Positions 17,550 to 26,849 are shown, counted from the first letter of the stretch. The stretch is 64,000 nt of DNA from Chitinophaga filiformis (GCF_900102545.1 NZ_FNBN01000003.1:797461-861460), one strand, 5' to 3'. The notes: generated from the letters alone by a model not told the origin. Made by a program: numbers and translations.

Positions 17550-18281
17550 TCAACTTCCACATCCTCCGCATCCACCACCGCACCCGCTACCACATCCACT
17601 GCTGCAGCTACTTCCGCAACTACTGCCACAACTGCTACCGCCGCTCTCATTCTTTTTTCCTTTGTTTTCTCCTGAACCCACTATAATCGTCCCGATGACT
17701 ATCACAAAACCCAGAATAAGAGGAACAAACACGGTAGATGCCTCATTGCAGGCGGTAAGAAAGAAGAGTGGCAGTAGGAGTGGAAGGAAGAATGCTTTTT
17801 TAAGTAACCGGAGGAGAAAGTTAGAGTTGGAGTATTTGTCATCCCAGCATTCAGGTGGTGGTTCCGTGTGAAATGTGTTGCGGTAAAGCTCAAGCGTATC
17901 TGTCCGCCAGTTTTCATGTTTGTTTCTTTCCTGTGGTCCGCCTGCCGAGGGATGGTGATGGATATTACGATGCAAGGTTTTTCCGCAAAATTCTTCCCAG
18001 TAGCTCTTTGTGTAGATCAGGTGCAGATGCCATACCTCATCGATCACTTTGGAAGGGGAGGCTCCCTGTGGCGAGATGCAACAGAGGAAGATGAACTTCC
18101 GGTATTCTTCAATGGCTTTCAAACCGAAATTGTAGTCCCATTTGTTCTCCCGGGCAAGCCTACGTGAAAAGGGAAGCCGGGCATCAGGGGCATCAAGGGG
18201 AAAGGATAAGATCCTTTGCCATAGCAGCTCCTGTTCTTCGGGCGTAAGTGCTGCTGTTTGATTCATAACTGTTTGTTTCAT
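17550..18281 (-). CDS. Glycine-rich-domain (GRDP-like) membrane protein with Cys/Gly tail
   Basis: The first 150 residues match the GRDP/DUF1399-like fold of Bacteroidota (EYRKFIFLCCISPQG, SKVIDEVWHLHLIYTKSYWE, a conserved W-H-x-H). One or two membrane helices follow at about 165-205 (LPLLLPLFFLTACNEAS, VPLILGFVIVIGTIIVG). The last 28 residues are a low-complexity tail of Gly, Ser and Cys with ten cysteines in pairs (CGSSCGSSCSSGCGSGCG). Such tails occur in the TIGR04222-type group. Metal binding or crosslinking by the tail is a guess. It is divergent from the gene at 18380. Confidence 0.75.
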   Translation of the reverse strand: MKQTVMNQTAALTPEEQELLWQRILSFPLDAPDARLPFSRRLARENKWDYNFGLKAIEEYRKFIFLCCISPQGASPSKVIDEVWHLHLIYTKSYWEEFCGKTLHRNIHHHPSAGGPQERNKHENWRTDTLELYRNTFHTEPPPECWDDKYSNSNFLLRLLKKAFFLPLLLPLFFLTACNEASTVFVPLILGFVIVIGTIIVGSGENKGKKNESGGSSCGSSCGSSCSSGCGSGCGGGCGGCGS

Positions 18282-18379
18282 TTGTTTGTTTTTTCACTGA
18301 TACAAAGCTCGCCCTGTTCGGGAAGACGGGCGTATTGGAATTATCCTTTTGGGACTTATTTTCGTATTAAAATCGTATT

Positions 18380-19264
18380 ATGACAACAGACGAACTGGTG
18401 CATCTCGAACGGCTAATGAATTACATTGCCCACCATTTTATCAGGAAGAGCAGCTGGGAGGATGTGTCAAAGGCGGAATGGCTTTATATCTCAGCCGAAT
18501 TCAACAAGTTAATACAAAAAGGTAAGCAGCTGCAGGAAGAAGCAGCCTTCCTGGGGGACAACTATTTTTATGAGCACCTCATCATTAAAAGGCTGAAAGC
18601 TGCAAAGACAGGAAAAGCATTGGCCGGCATCAGCAGTCCTAATTTCGGGAAAATGAATACCATAGCCGGAATTCTGGGCTATGACAGTTATATGGATTTC
18701 CTCCGGAATGCCGCTACCGTTTTCAGTTTCCACGAGCTCAGGATCAATATTCCATTGGGAGTGGTCAACACTGCATTATTGGACCACCTTACAGGATATT
18801 GGTATTGCTATAACAGTAATCTCCCACTGACGGGCCCCGGTGCTAAAGAGGAAAGAGTAAGGCGTTCGGCCATGGAGATTTACAAATCAGGTGATGAATA
18901 CCTGGTGGAGCGCAGTGGTAAGGACAATCATATGTATTACGGCAAGATCACCGCCTATGCCGACTACATTTTCATTATCATGAACAGTACTACTTTCATC
19001 CGCCAGAGGCATTTTATTGGCCGGGTAAAAGATGCTACCCGTAAACTGAAGCAGAAGGATTTCAGTGTGAACCAGATGAATTTTGTAAGTACCTGTGTTA
19101 GTTTCAGTGAAGATCCGGTAGCGCTGAACGAAATATTTGACCGTGTACCCGCAGGAGATTTTGAGAAGTTATCCGTTGATTTACCCCTAAGCAGCCCGGA
19201 TTTGCCGGCTCATATCCTGCAACAGCTTAAGAATAAAGGCCTGCACCAGATCTCGGATTATTGA
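18380..19264 (+). CDS. Conserved-looking protein of unknown function (294 aa)
   Basis: No signal peptide or membrane helix is seen. Residues 1-60 are helical, then SPNFGKMNTIAGILGYDSYMDF suggests a short helical or HTH-like element. The C-terminal 170 residues are beta-rich (LTGYWYCYNSN, GDEYLVERSGKDNHMYYGKI, IMNSTTFIRQRHFIGRV). This arrangement resembles Bacteroidota proteins with a small N-terminal recognition region and a beta-sandwich sensor, but I do not recognise it. It is transcribed away from the Cys/Gly-tail operon. Confidence 0.65.
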   Translation: MTTDELVHLERLMNYIAHHFIRKSSWEDVSKAEWLYISAEFNKLIQKGKQLQEEAAFLGDNYFYEHLIIKRLKAAKTGKALAGISSPNFGKMNTIAGILGYDSYMDFLRNAATVFSFHELRINIPLGVVNTALLDHLTGYWYCYNSNLPLTGPGAKEERVRRSAMEIYKSGDEYLVERSGKDNHMYYGKITAYADYIFIIMNSTTFIRQRHFIGRVKDATRKLKQKDFSVNQMNFVSTCVSFSEDPVALNEIFDRVPAGDFEKLSVDLPLSSPDLPAHILQQLKNKGLHQISDY

Positions 19265-19374
19265 TTGTGAACTTAAGACATATACGGAGATTGAAATTGA
19301 AGTCTTCCCCGAGCACTTTGTTGTAGCAGATAGGGTATACCTGTTTATTCATACAACATTGCAAATTATTTCCC

Positions 19375-19382
19375 TATATTTG
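19375..19382 (+). promoter_or_regulatory. Promoter -7 box (TATATTTG) of the DUF2167 gene
   Basis: TATATTTG fits the Bacteroidota TAnnTTTG -7 consensus exactly, about 98 bases before the chosen start. No good -33 TTTG is at the ideal distance, so strength is uncertain. Confidence 0.45.
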
Positions 19383-19479
19383 TCCCCGTTTGAGGACAAT
19401 AACGTTTAATATTCAGGTTTACCCCTTTAAAGAAATTATCGTAAACAAATCCCTTTATCGAACTATAACCGAACACTAC

Positions 19480-20544
19480 ATGCTAAAAACTTTGTACATG
19501 ACTGTACTGTTGCTGGGTGCATTGACCCTGAATGCAGCAGTCCCCACTAAAGATTCTACCGAGATCTATAAGGAACAAATAGAACACTACGTTGATTCTG
19601 TCAGAAAAGCGCAGAAATTTGAAACCGGCCTTATTAACCTTCCAGGCGGTAAAGCCACCGTTGACGTACCCAAAGGATTCAAATTCCTCAATCAGGAACA
19701 GAGTAAATGGGTGTTGACAGAACTTTGGGGCAATCCTCCTTCCAATGCGGAGAACGTACTGGGTATGATATTTCCGGAAGACGCCGATCCTTTTACAGAC
19801 GGCTCTTATGCTTTCGTTGTTGAATACGAAGACATGGGGTTCGTAAAAGATGATGATGCAGAGAAAATTGACTACGACGACATGCTGAAGAGCATGCAGG
19901 CTGATGAAAAGGAAACCAACGAAGCGCGTACAAAGGAGGGGTATCCTACCCTTCATATCGTTGGATGGGCACAGAAGCCCTATTACGACAAGGAAAAGAA
20001 AGTGCTGCACTGGGCCAAGGAAATCAAATTTGGCGGCCACGAAGGTGCTAATACGCTCAATTACGACGTACGTGTATTGGGACGTCATGGTATTCTTTCC
20101 CTGAAGGCCGTTTGCACTATGGATGAATTGCCACTCGTTAAAGCCAACATCGACAAGGTATTGAATATGTCATCCTTCACCAGCGGTAATGCCTATAGCG
20201 ATTTTGATCCGAAGATTGATAAGATAGCGGTATGGACCATTGGCGGACTGGTAGCAGGTAAGGTACTTGCGAAAGCCGGTTTATTCGCTGTTTTACTGAA
20301 GTTCCTGGCGGCAGGCTGGAAATTCATCGCTATCGGTTTTGTTGCCTTTATCGGCTTCCTGAAAAACCTTTTCAGCCGTAAGAAGAAAGAGAAAGGCATT
20401 GATACCAGTGACCTGGCTCCTAACGATGAACAGCAGCATGGAGTTGCTGTGGAGGAAGAAGCACAGGCTGCGGAAGGTCTTGCAGCAGATCATACCCCTG
20501 CTCCGGAAGCAGGTAATAATGATGTAACATCTAACAATGTATAA
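19480..20544 (+). CDS. DUF2167 membrane-anchored protein
   Basis: The ATG at 19480 opens a proper signal peptide (MLKTLYMTVLLLGALTLNAA); the in-frame ATG at 19390 is rejected because it precedes the signal with non-hydrophobic residues and lies next to the promoter box. The DUF2167 domain shows the block GLINLPGGKATVDVPKGFKF, VLTELWGNPP, GMIFPEDADPF and LHIVGWAQKPYYDKEKKVLH. One or two membrane helices near residues 255-315 precede RKKKEK and an acidic, Ala-rich tail. Function is unknown for the family; E. coli homologues are likewise membrane-anchored. Confidence 0.9.
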   Translation: MLKTLYMTVLLLGALTLNAAVPTKDSTEIYKEQIEHYVDSVRKAQKFETGLINLPGGKATVDVPKGFKFLNQEQSKWVLTELWGNPPSNAENVLGMIFPEDADPFTDGSYAFVVEYEDMGFVKDDDAEKIDYDDMLKSMQADEKETNEARTKEGYPTLHIVGWAQKPYYDKEKKVLHWAKEIKFGGHEGANTLNYDVRVLGRHGILSLKAVCTMDELPLVKANIDKVLNMSSFTSGNAYSDFDPKIDKIAVWTIGGLVAGKVLAKAGLFAVLLKFLAAGWKFIAIGFVAFIGFLKNLFSRKKKEKGIDTSDLAPNDEQQHGVAVEEEAQAAEGLAADHTPAPEAGNNDVTSNNV

Positions 20545-20562
20545 TTGAAGTTAATCCTTATA

Positions 20563-20596
20563 CAAGCCCCCATAAAGCTGACTTTATGGGGGCTTG
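20563..20596. terminator. Strong bidirectional terminator
   Basis: A perfect 15-bp stem (CAAGCCCCCATAAAG and its complement) with loop CTGA lies 19 bases after the DUF2167 stop and downstream of the convergent XRE gene. Confidence 0.85.
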
Positions 20597-20682
20597 CTAT
20601 TGAGTGGGCTTTATTGTTTGTCAGCGCAAGAACGTTTGGAGTCAACCAGTATCAGTTTCACCTGCTGTTGCAAAACCGTTTG

Positions 20683-20910
20683 TCAGGGATTCGTTGTTTC
20701 CTTTTCAGTATTTACAAATTCCAGGATGTCGCCTGGTTGGCAGTCTAATGCCTTACAGATTGCGTCTAATGTGGTAAAGCGAATTGCTTTTGCCTTCCCC
20801 GTCTTTAAGATAGAAAGGTTAGATAATGTTAAATCAACTCTTTCAGAAAGTTCATTTAGAGAAATTTTTCGCTTTGCCATCATCACGTCTAGGTTTACAA
20901 TAATTGGCAT
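20683..20910 (-). CDS. XRE-family HTH regulator (YozG-like)
   Basis: The 75-residue protein is a single helix-turn-helix: MAKRKISLNELSERVDLTLSNLSILKTGKAKAIRFTTLDAICKALDCQPGDIL. The sequence is typical of small Cro/C1-type regulators that are encoded next to DUF2975 membrane proteins. It follows the DUF2975 gene by 3 bases. Self-regulation of the pair is likely. Confidence 0.9.
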   Translation of the reverse strand: MPIIVNLDVMMAKRKISLNELSERVDLTLSNLSILKTGKAKAIRFTTLDAICKALDCQPGDILEFVNTEKETTNP

Positions 20911-20913
20911 AGC

Positions 20914-21393
20914 TTAAATTGTTAAGTCGTTTTCAGATTTCATATCTATGGCATTTTGCAATATTTTCTCAAATATTGCTGCGGCGGTTGCAACTACGGC
21001 AGAAACAAAAGTAGTTACGATGCACATGGCAATAAAGCCCGCAGGATCGTCATCTTTATTATGGGCTATCCTTATGTATATTCCTGCCGCCACAATTAAA
21101 ACACTCAGTACGATTGCACAATACTTTATGCTCCTTAAAGCCTTGACTGAGCTGGATGAGAATACTTTATTCTGTCCGATATATCCCAGTAATCTGAACG
21201 CCTTGTATAACGCAACAAAAAAAGCGATAGATGCTGCGTATCCGTATAAGATGAGCGGGTCAGTGTAAATGCTAAACAAGTCTAAGTTTGTGGCTCTTCC
21301 TTCGGTTAAGGGAAGCCGGATCAGAATGGCAAGTGCCACGATAGCGATAAGCACGATGACTGCCTGAAGAAATATTATTGAAATTCTTTTCAT
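20914..21393 (-). CDS. DUF2975 membrane protein
   Basis: The 159-residue protein has four membrane helices (about 7-28, 50-68, 90-110, 122-145). Between helices 2 and 3 is the conserved segment LLGYIGQNKVFSSSSVKALRSIKYCA, which marks DUF2975. Family members are nearly always paired with a small XRE regulator, as here. The role is unknown, possibly sensing or a stress response. Confidence 0.88.
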   Translation of the reverse strand: MKRISIIFLQAVIVLIAIVALAILIRLPLTEGRATNLDLFSIYTDPLILYGYAASIAFFVALYKAFRLLGYIGQNKVFSSSSVKALRSIKYCAIVLSVLIVAAGIYIRIAHNKDDDPAGFIAMCIVTTFVSAVVATAAAIFEKILQNAIDMKSENDLTI

Positions 21394-21556
21394 AGTGATG
21401 GTAGGAATTTTAGATTACACTCCAAAAATAATAAATAATTATCGATAAACAATAAATATTTAGTGTTTTTTGGAAAATAAGGGAAAGGAATGTCTTTGTC
21501 CTGTCAACTGATTGACAAATTCAGCATTTGAAAGGCAGCACTATTAAGGGGTTATG

Positions 21557-22255
21557 TCAACAGATCAGCAACAACCTGTTTTGTCCAGGTTTTTCTTTTG
21601 GTGCACGGTGAATACAAGGAGGAACCTGGCTGTCAGGATGATCAACTGCCAACCTCCATAGGTGACCAAGGCCTAAGCTTATCGGGTGGGCACCTGGTTT
21701 AGCCTGATAGTGCAGATCAAAGAAATGTTCACTTAAGAACGATTCAAAACCTTCGTCCGCTCCATGATATAGTTTTTTGAGTTCATCACGTATTTCTGGA
21801 ATAAGCACTTTCTTTTCGCCTTGTGAATTGGGCAATATTTCACTCGACGCGCCATAGTAAGTGCATAAAAAGGTATCGGTTGGTATAGGTGAGCGATCTA
21901 CGTGAAAAGAATAAACATCGGTTGGAAAGAAGGGGTAAGTATCATCACGATCATAATATTTGATCACATTAAGGATGGGCGATGCACCATGAGCTTCCAA
22001 TAGTTGCCAGTCATTTAAAAGAATTTCACGGGCCAGTTGCCCTTGTTCACTCAACTGAAGTGCACGAAGTTCCTCTTGTTCAATTGTCGTTATATTTCCG
22101 CTTGGCACTACCTTTTCAACAATTTCACCAAAATCACCTGTTAACTTACGCGTCCAGCATATCGCATTAATTTGTCCATTAAATGGCGTAGCAACAAGGT
22201 CCTGGAAATTCGTGACGCAGTGAATTTGATTCTCAGCATAAGATAAATCTATCAT
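21557..22255 (-). CDS. DUF1826 domain protein
   Basis: The start is taken at MIDLSYAENQIH (22255) rather than 15 bases upstream. The 232-residue protein keeps DUF1826 motifs: ICWTRKL, LNVIKYYDRDDTYPFFPTDV, YSFHVDRSPIPTDTFLCTYYG and PPCIHRAPKEKPGQNRLLLIC. The His/Asp and Cys/His positions suggest metal binding. In other bacteria the family appears in zinc-limitation regulons; here no Zur-like site was found. It is monocistronic. Confidence 0.85.
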   Translation of the reverse strand: MIDLSYAENQIHCVTNFQDLVATPFNGQINAICWTRKLTGDFGEIVEKVVPSGNITTIEQEELRALQLSEQGQLAREILLNDWQLLEAHGASPILNVIKYYDRDDTYPFFPTDVYSFHVDRSPIPTDTFLCTYYGASSEILPNSQGEKKVLIPEIRDELKKLYHGADEGFESFLSEHFFDLHYQAKPGAHPISLGLGHLWRLAVDHPDSQVPPCIHRAPKEKPGQNRLLLIC

Positions 22256-22343
22256 GCCATAAATATACAATCATTTGACAATGAAGGATGAGGATAGCTA
22301 TCGGTAAAGCCCAGGAACGGATAATTTGAAAATAATTAGAATA

Positions 22344-22376
22344 TTGTTGTCGCGTATACTATATTTGCGACAACAA
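22344..22376 (+). promoter_or_regulatory. Operator overlapping the -7 box of the VOC/MarR operon
   Basis: A perfect 10-bp inverted repeat (TTGTTGTCGC ... GCGACAACAA) with a 13-base spacer spans 22344-22376. The spacer and first base of the right arm hold TATATTTG (22360-22367), a perfect TAnnTTTG -7 box. It lies 13 bases before the VOC gene, whose downstream neighbour encodes a MarR regulator. Binding here would block RNA polymerase, as in MarR autoregulation. Confidence 0.7.
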
Positions 22377-22389
22377 AAAGATACACAAG

Positions 22390-22752
22390 ATGAGAAAATT
22401 AGAATTTGCATCACTTCAGGTAAGGGACCTTGCAACCTCAAAAGAATTTTACACCACGAAACTAGGGTTTGAGGAAGCAGGGATACCCAATCCAGAGGCC
22501 TGCATTTTTAGATACAACAAAGGGGAGGCAAGTTTTGCCATTAGAACACCTATCGCCAACCTGGAAGGAAAGGAACTGGGTATCGGCACTTCGCTCTGGT
22601 TCGCAATCGACGAGGAAATAGAAGATCTGCAGGCCCGGTTATTAGCAAAGGATGTGACACTGTTGGGGCCAGTCAGGGAAACACCTTTCGGGAAAATCCT
22701 TGTTGCCAAAGACCCCGACGGATACAACATCACCTTTCTGAAGTCAAACTAA
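22390..22752 (+). CDS. VOC-family (glyoxalase/bleomycin-resistance-like) protein
   Basis: The 120-residue protein has the paired beta-alpha-beta-beta-beta modules of the VOC fold: LEFASLQVRDLATSKEFYTT, GFEEAGIPNPEACIFRYNKG, LWFAIDEEIEDLQARLLAKD and ILVAKDPDGYNITFL. The classic metal-ligand His near the N-terminus is replaced (SLQVRD), so it may be a binding protein rather than a lyase. It is first in an operon with a MarR regulator 87 bases downstream. Confidence 0.88.
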   Translation: MRKLEFASLQVRDLATSKEFYTTKLGFEEAGIPNPEACIFRYNKGEASFAIRTPIANLEGKELGIGTSLWFAIDEEIEDLQARLLAKDVTLLGPVRETPFGKILVAKDPDGYNITFLKSN

Positions 22753-22839
22753 TTATGGGCTATCCATTCCGTTTTGGTTTCTTCGAGATCAACCGGCATG
22801 ACTTTGGACTGATTTCTTCACAGATGCTACAAAAAGAAT

Positions 22840-23304
22840 ATGCCGAAGAAAATTGAATTTCATTTTAAAAAGCCGGAAGATAGCCCCGGGTATCTTTTGG
22901 GGCAGCTGACCATGTTATGGCAGCGGAAACAAAAGCGTGTCTTAGATCCTTTGGACCTGACACATACCCAGTTCGTCCTGCTCTGTGCACTAGCCTGGTT
23001 ATCCCGGGAAAGTGATACGGTTACGCAGGTTGATATCGCCAATCTGGGTAATGTGGACAGAATGATGGTATCAAAGGTATTAAGGACGCTGGAAGAGAAG
23101 AAATTCATCACCCGGCATGAGCACCCGACAGATACCAGGGCGAAGACTATCAAACTGACGCCGGATGGAGAAAAGGTACTGCAAAAAGCCATTGTCAGTG
23201 TAGAAACTGTCGATCTGGAGTTTTTTAACAAGCTGGGAAAAGATCTAACGACTTTTAATGCAACAATGGCTGCGCTGATTGAACAGAATAACAAAGAAGT
23301 ATAG
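22840..23304 (+). CDS. MarR-family transcriptional regulator
   Basis: The 154-residue protein has the winged helix of MarR: TQFVLLCALAWLS, VTQVDIANLGNVDRMMVSKVLRTLEEKKFITRHEHPTDTRAKTIKLTPDGEKVL. N- and C-terminal helices form the dimer. It likely binds the inverted repeat at 22344 and responds to a small toxic compound handled by the VOC protein. It is followed by a terminator at 23353. Confidence 0.92.
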   Translation: MPKKIEFHFKKPEDSPGYLLGQLTMLWQRKQKRVLDPLDLTHTQFVLLCALAWLSRESDTVTQVDIANLGNVDRMMVSKVLRTLEEKKFITRHEHPTDTRAKTIKLTPDGEKVLQKAIVSVETVDLEFFNKLGKDLTTFNATMAALIEQNNKEV

Positions 23305-23352
23305 GTGGATATCACGATCGGTGGCTAGTGCGACGATGACTGTGAATCTCGG

Positions 23353-23399
23353 AATAACAGCGTATGGCTTTCTAATTTGGATAGCCATATGCTGTTATT
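23353..23399. terminator. Bidirectional terminator after the MarR gene
   Basis: AATAACAGC and GCTGTTATT pair, and TATGGCT/AGCCATA extends the stem past a one-base mismatch, with a 13-base loop. T-rich sequence follows. It lies between the MarR gene (+) and the convergent GH2 gene (-). Confidence 0.75.
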
Positions 23400-23441
23400 T
23401 ATCTTTTTCTCCTTCGGGCCGTTTGTTGAATAATTTATTAA

Positions 23442-25259
23442 TCATTTCCTATTTAGCTCATTCCCTGCATTTATCACTGCCTCATTCACTGCTTTTACCC
23501 TTTTTATATCCATTTTCTCTACAGCCCTGTCATAGGTCAATATACCATTCACCTCATGTTCAACATCTGTCGTCTGCGTGTATACTGCAATACTTAAGCC
23601 CTGATATCGCATCAGCTGCTCCACCTGATCCATCAGGAGTACATACCTGTCGGTCAGTCTGTCGCTGGTAGCCTCATAGTCATAAGCGTTATTCTCTACC
23701 GGCCACATATGTCCCCGTACAAACAAGCCGACACCACCAAACTCGCCAAGCGATGCAGCGCGTTTGCCGTCGGGCTTTGATGCTCCATATGGACCGACAT
23801 AAATGTGCGTATCGACAAAATCCCCATTCCCAGGATCTCCAGCTGCCTTTTGATAACCAGGATTATTATTAAATCCTGAATTGCCGTTTACCAGTCTTGA
23901 GGGATCGAGCTGTTTCAGCCAGTCAGTAATCTCTTTTACATCAAAAGCGCCCCAGTTCTCATTGAATGGCACCCAGGTAATGATAGAAGGTGAATTATAG
24001 AGATCATCGATCATGGCATGTAATTCCTTCCGGAAAGCGCTTCTTACCTTTGCAGTGTCCTCATGCTGATACCAGATAGCCGGCATATCCTGCCATACCA
24101 GCAGACCAAGTTTATCCGCCCAATAATAAAAGCGTTTGGGCTCAGTCTTCATATGTTTTCTGATTAAATTGAACCCCGCCTTTTTGGTAAATGCTATGTC
24201 GTACTTTAATGCCTCCTCTGTAGGTGCCGTGAGAATACCGTCAGGCCAGTATCCCTGATCGAGTAATCCAACCTGCATTACAAACTTATTGTTTAACAAC
24301 GGTCTTATTACGCCGTTCAGACTACCAAGTTTAATATCGCGCATACCAAAGTAGCTCCTGACCTCGTCAGTGACATTCCCCTTGTTATCCATCAGGGTGA
24401 TGTTAAGATCATACAGAAATGGGTTATCCGGCGACCACAACTTAGGATCCTTTATCGGAATATATAATTTGGTTCCGGAGCGTCCTGAGACCTGAGACAC
24501 CATTTTTGTTTCATCAAATGCAGCAGCCCGCACCTGTGTTGCATCAGCATCTACAAACACTTCAAGTCTGTTGTTGACCAGATCAGGCAATAGCCGGATG
24601 TTTTTAATGTAATGTTCATCTACCGGCTCCAGCCATACACTTTGCCAGATGCCTGAAGTAAAAGTATAATCTCCCCGTGGGCCATTCTTACCGGAGGGTG
24701 TCCTGCCATCATTGGCATCATATGCTGCAACGACGATTGTATTGGTGCCTGCTTTTAAAAATTTCGTGATATTTATATGAAAAGAACTATAGCCACCGGA
24801 ATGCGATCCTGCGTTTTCACCATTGACGAATAAGGTTGCGTCATGATCAACTGCATCAAAATTCATAATAATCTGTTTGCCTTTCCATGCAGTAGGAATT
24901 TCAAATGTCCGGCGATACCACATATTTATCTCCTGGGTACGCTCAATGCCTGAAAGCACTGATTCCGGACAATAAGGAACCAGTATCTTTTCAGTTTTAT
25001 CATTAAAACTCGCTGGCTTAACGGGATTCAAAGCGCTGGCAACATGTTTACCACCAATATAATCCCATTTCCCATTTAGATTCATCCACTCCTTGCGTTC
25101 CAACTGAGGACGAGGATATTCCGGAAAAGGAGCTGTGGATTCCATTGCCGCCTTAGTCCACTGAGTAGAAAGTTTGGGTTGCTGCGCTAAAGAAGGTTGA
25201 ACAAGGATACCGTGGAATAGTATGAGTCCCCAAAAAAGCAGGCAGTTTTTTACTGTCAT
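23442..25259 (-). CDS. Secreted glycoside hydrolase family 2 protein (beta-galactosidase-like)
   Basis: The 605-residue protein has a signal peptide ending near SLAQQ. A sugar-binding jelly roll follows (WMNLNGKWDYIG, NMWYRRTFEIP, VNGENAGSHSGGYSSF), then an immunoglobulin-like domain and a TIM barrel. The likely acid/base is E434 in VPFNENWGAF, and E506 in SLGEFGG is the likely nucleophile. The domain order fits GH2. Exact specificity (galactosidase, glucuronidase, mannosidase) is not clear; it is shorter than LacZ. It is divergent from the AraC regulator gene. Confidence 0.9.
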   Translation of the reverse strand: MTVKNCLLFWGLILFHGILVQPSLAQQPKLSTQWTKAAMESTAPFPEYPRPQLERKEWMNLNGKWDYIGGKHVASALNPVKPASFNDKTEKILVPYCPESVLSGIERTQEINMWYRRTFEIPTAWKGKQIIMNFDAVDHDATLFVNGENAGSHSGGYSSFHINITKFLKAGTNTIVVAAYDANDGRTPSGKNGPRGDYTFTSGIWQSVWLEPVDEHYIKNIRLLPDLVNNRLEVFVDADATQVRAAAFDETKMVSQVSGRSGTKLYIPIKDPKLWSPDNPFLYDLNITLMDNKGNVTDEVRSYFGMRDIKLGSLNGVIRPLLNNKFVMQVGLLDQGYWPDGILTAPTEEALKYDIAFTKKAGFNLIRKHMKTEPKRFYYWADKLGLLVWQDMPAIWYQHEDTAKVRSAFRKELHAMIDDLYNSPSIITWVPFNENWGAFDVKEITDWLKQLDPSRLVNGNSGFNNNPGYQKAAGDPGNGDFVDTHIYVGPYGASKPDGKRAASLGEFGGVGLFVRGHMWPVENNAYDYEATSDRLTDRYVLLMDQVEQLMRYQGLSIAVYTQTTDVEHEVNGILTYDRAVEKMDIKRVKAVNEAVINAGNELNRK

Positions 25260-25563
25260 TATAAAATATATTAGGTCAATGTTACTCTTGAAACAAAATA
25301 CATTTTTTTCTTAAACATCAGGATACTTTTACTGGCATTTCCGAACTGGCCAAGCCTGATTGTCAGTGGGTTATATGGATCATGAGAATGATTGACAGTT
25401 ATTTAGGCTGCAACACTCACTGCATGACCAGTATTACATGTTGTTCTTCAGTTGCTATCTTGACAAGTTGGATTCGGTGATATTGATTATATTTGAACGA
25501 AGCTGGTTAAACCCTGCGACAAGCGACTATCAATGGTCCACCGCTAACTATAAACATATCGGG

Positions 25564-26340
25564 ATGGTTAATATAAAGGATTTCGACAGTATTCCTGATC
25601 TGCTAAATCCAAGACGCGTCATGAAATATCTGCTCGTGTATTGTGAGACCGGTCAGGTAAATATGACAGTTGATGAAAAGGATTTTTCTTTAAATAGCGG
25701 TCAGATCATTACAATCACTTCCGGACAAATTCACAGATTTAAAGATCCCTCATTCGCAAAAGGCTTCATACTTGAGTTTACGTTAGACTATTTTGGGAAA
25801 GACGATAATGACATTGAACTCATTTTTCATAATGGACTATTCTGTCATTTTGCTATGAACGAGGTGATTACGGTCGACAACAATGTTATCGAACAGGAAC
25901 TTCGTCTTATACAAGCTGAGCTAAATGAACAGCCCTATCAATATCTTATTTCAGTTCATTCGCGTATTAAATTAATACTGGTATCTATCAACAGGGCGAA
26001 GGTTGATCGGGGCGACGAGATCTGGAAACCCAATGCTTTGTTCCTGAAATTCCTGGAAGCCGTAAGAGATAATTTTGAGCATAATTACCCTGTTTCAAGA
26101 TTTGCCCAAATACTCGGCACCACGGAAATGAAATTGAACGAGCTTTCGAAGATCCATGCCGGCAAGACAGCACAAAATGTTATTTATGGCCTGATCACTT
26201 CCGAGGCCAAAAGACTCCTGACATATGAAGACCTGACTGTAAAGGAGGTCGCCTATAAACTCGGCTTTAACGATCCGTTTTATTTCTCCAACTTTTTTAA
26301 AAAACAAACAGGTATCTCTCCCAGCCAATATCCTTTATAA
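25564..26340 (+). CDS. AraC-family transcriptional regulator
   Basis: The protein has an N-terminal cupin-like sensor (KYLLVYCETGQVNMTVDEKD, QIITITSGQIHRF) and a C-terminal AraC double HTH ending EVAYKLGFNDPFYFSNFFKKQTGISPSQYPL. The start at 25564 (MVNIKDFDS) is chosen because the 42 upstream in-frame residues (from 25438) look non-coding; the longer form cannot be excluded. DoxX and cupin genes follow on the same strand, and the GH2 gene is divergent, so either could be the target. Confidence 0.88.
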   Translation: MVNIKDFDSIPDLLNPRRVMKYLLVYCETGQVNMTVDEKDFSLNSGQIITITSGQIHRFKDPSFAKGFILEFTLDYFGKDDNDIELIFHNGLFCHFAMNEVITVDNNVIEQELRLIQAELNEQPYQYLISVHSRIKLILVSINRAKVDRGDEIWKPNALFLKFLEAVRDNFEHNYPVSRFAQILGTTEMKLNELSKIHAGKTAQNVIYGLITSEAKRLLTYEDLTVKEVAYKLGFNDPFYFSNFFKKQTGISPSQYPL

Positions 26341-26419
26341 ATATTACATGCTTTTCCCAGGATTCTCTATTCTTTAGTCCTCCTCCGGATGCCATCTTTG
26401 TAGTGTTAAATTATTCATC

Positions 26420-26839
26420 ATGAAGATTCTACAAGACATTGCATCCTTATCGTTACGATGTGCATTATCGGCTGGTTTTTTGTCGGCAGTTGCAGGCAGG
26501 TTGGGATTATGGGGCAGGCATTCCTCGGGCTGGAACAAGTTTTTGGACTATACAGCACAGGTGAATTCTTTTGCACCTCACAGCCTGATTCCACTACTCG
26601 CAATTACAAGTACCGTTTTGGAGCTCACATTGGGCGTCATGCTGCTCATTGGCTTTAAAACAAATTATGCCGCACTGGGCGCCGCCATATTAACGTTCTT
26701 ATTTGCACTTGCCATGACCCTGTCATATGGTATTAAAGAACCGCTGGATTATTCTGTATTTGTATTTAGCGCAGGTGCATTCCTGCTGGCGACTATTCCA
26801 TATTACAAATTGAGCATTGACCAATTACTGATTAAATAA
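26420..26839 (+). CDS. DoxX-family membrane protein
   Basis: The 139-residue protein has four membrane helices and the DoxX pattern: LRCALSAGFLSAVAGRLGLWG, VLELTLGVMLLIGFKTN and LSYGIKEPLDYSVFVFSAGA. The family is often tied to thiol or oxidative-stress functions. It is 10 bases ahead of the cupin gene and forms a likely unit with it and the AraC gene upstream. Confidence 0.86.
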   Translation: MKILQDIASLSLRCALSAGFLSAVAGRLGLWGRHSSGWNKFLDYTAQVNSFAPHSLIPLLAITSTVLELTLGVMLLIGFKTNYAALGAAILTFLFALAMTLSYGIKEPLDYSVFVFSAGAFLLATIPYYKLSIDQLLIK

Positions 26840-26849
26840 ATATCCAATT

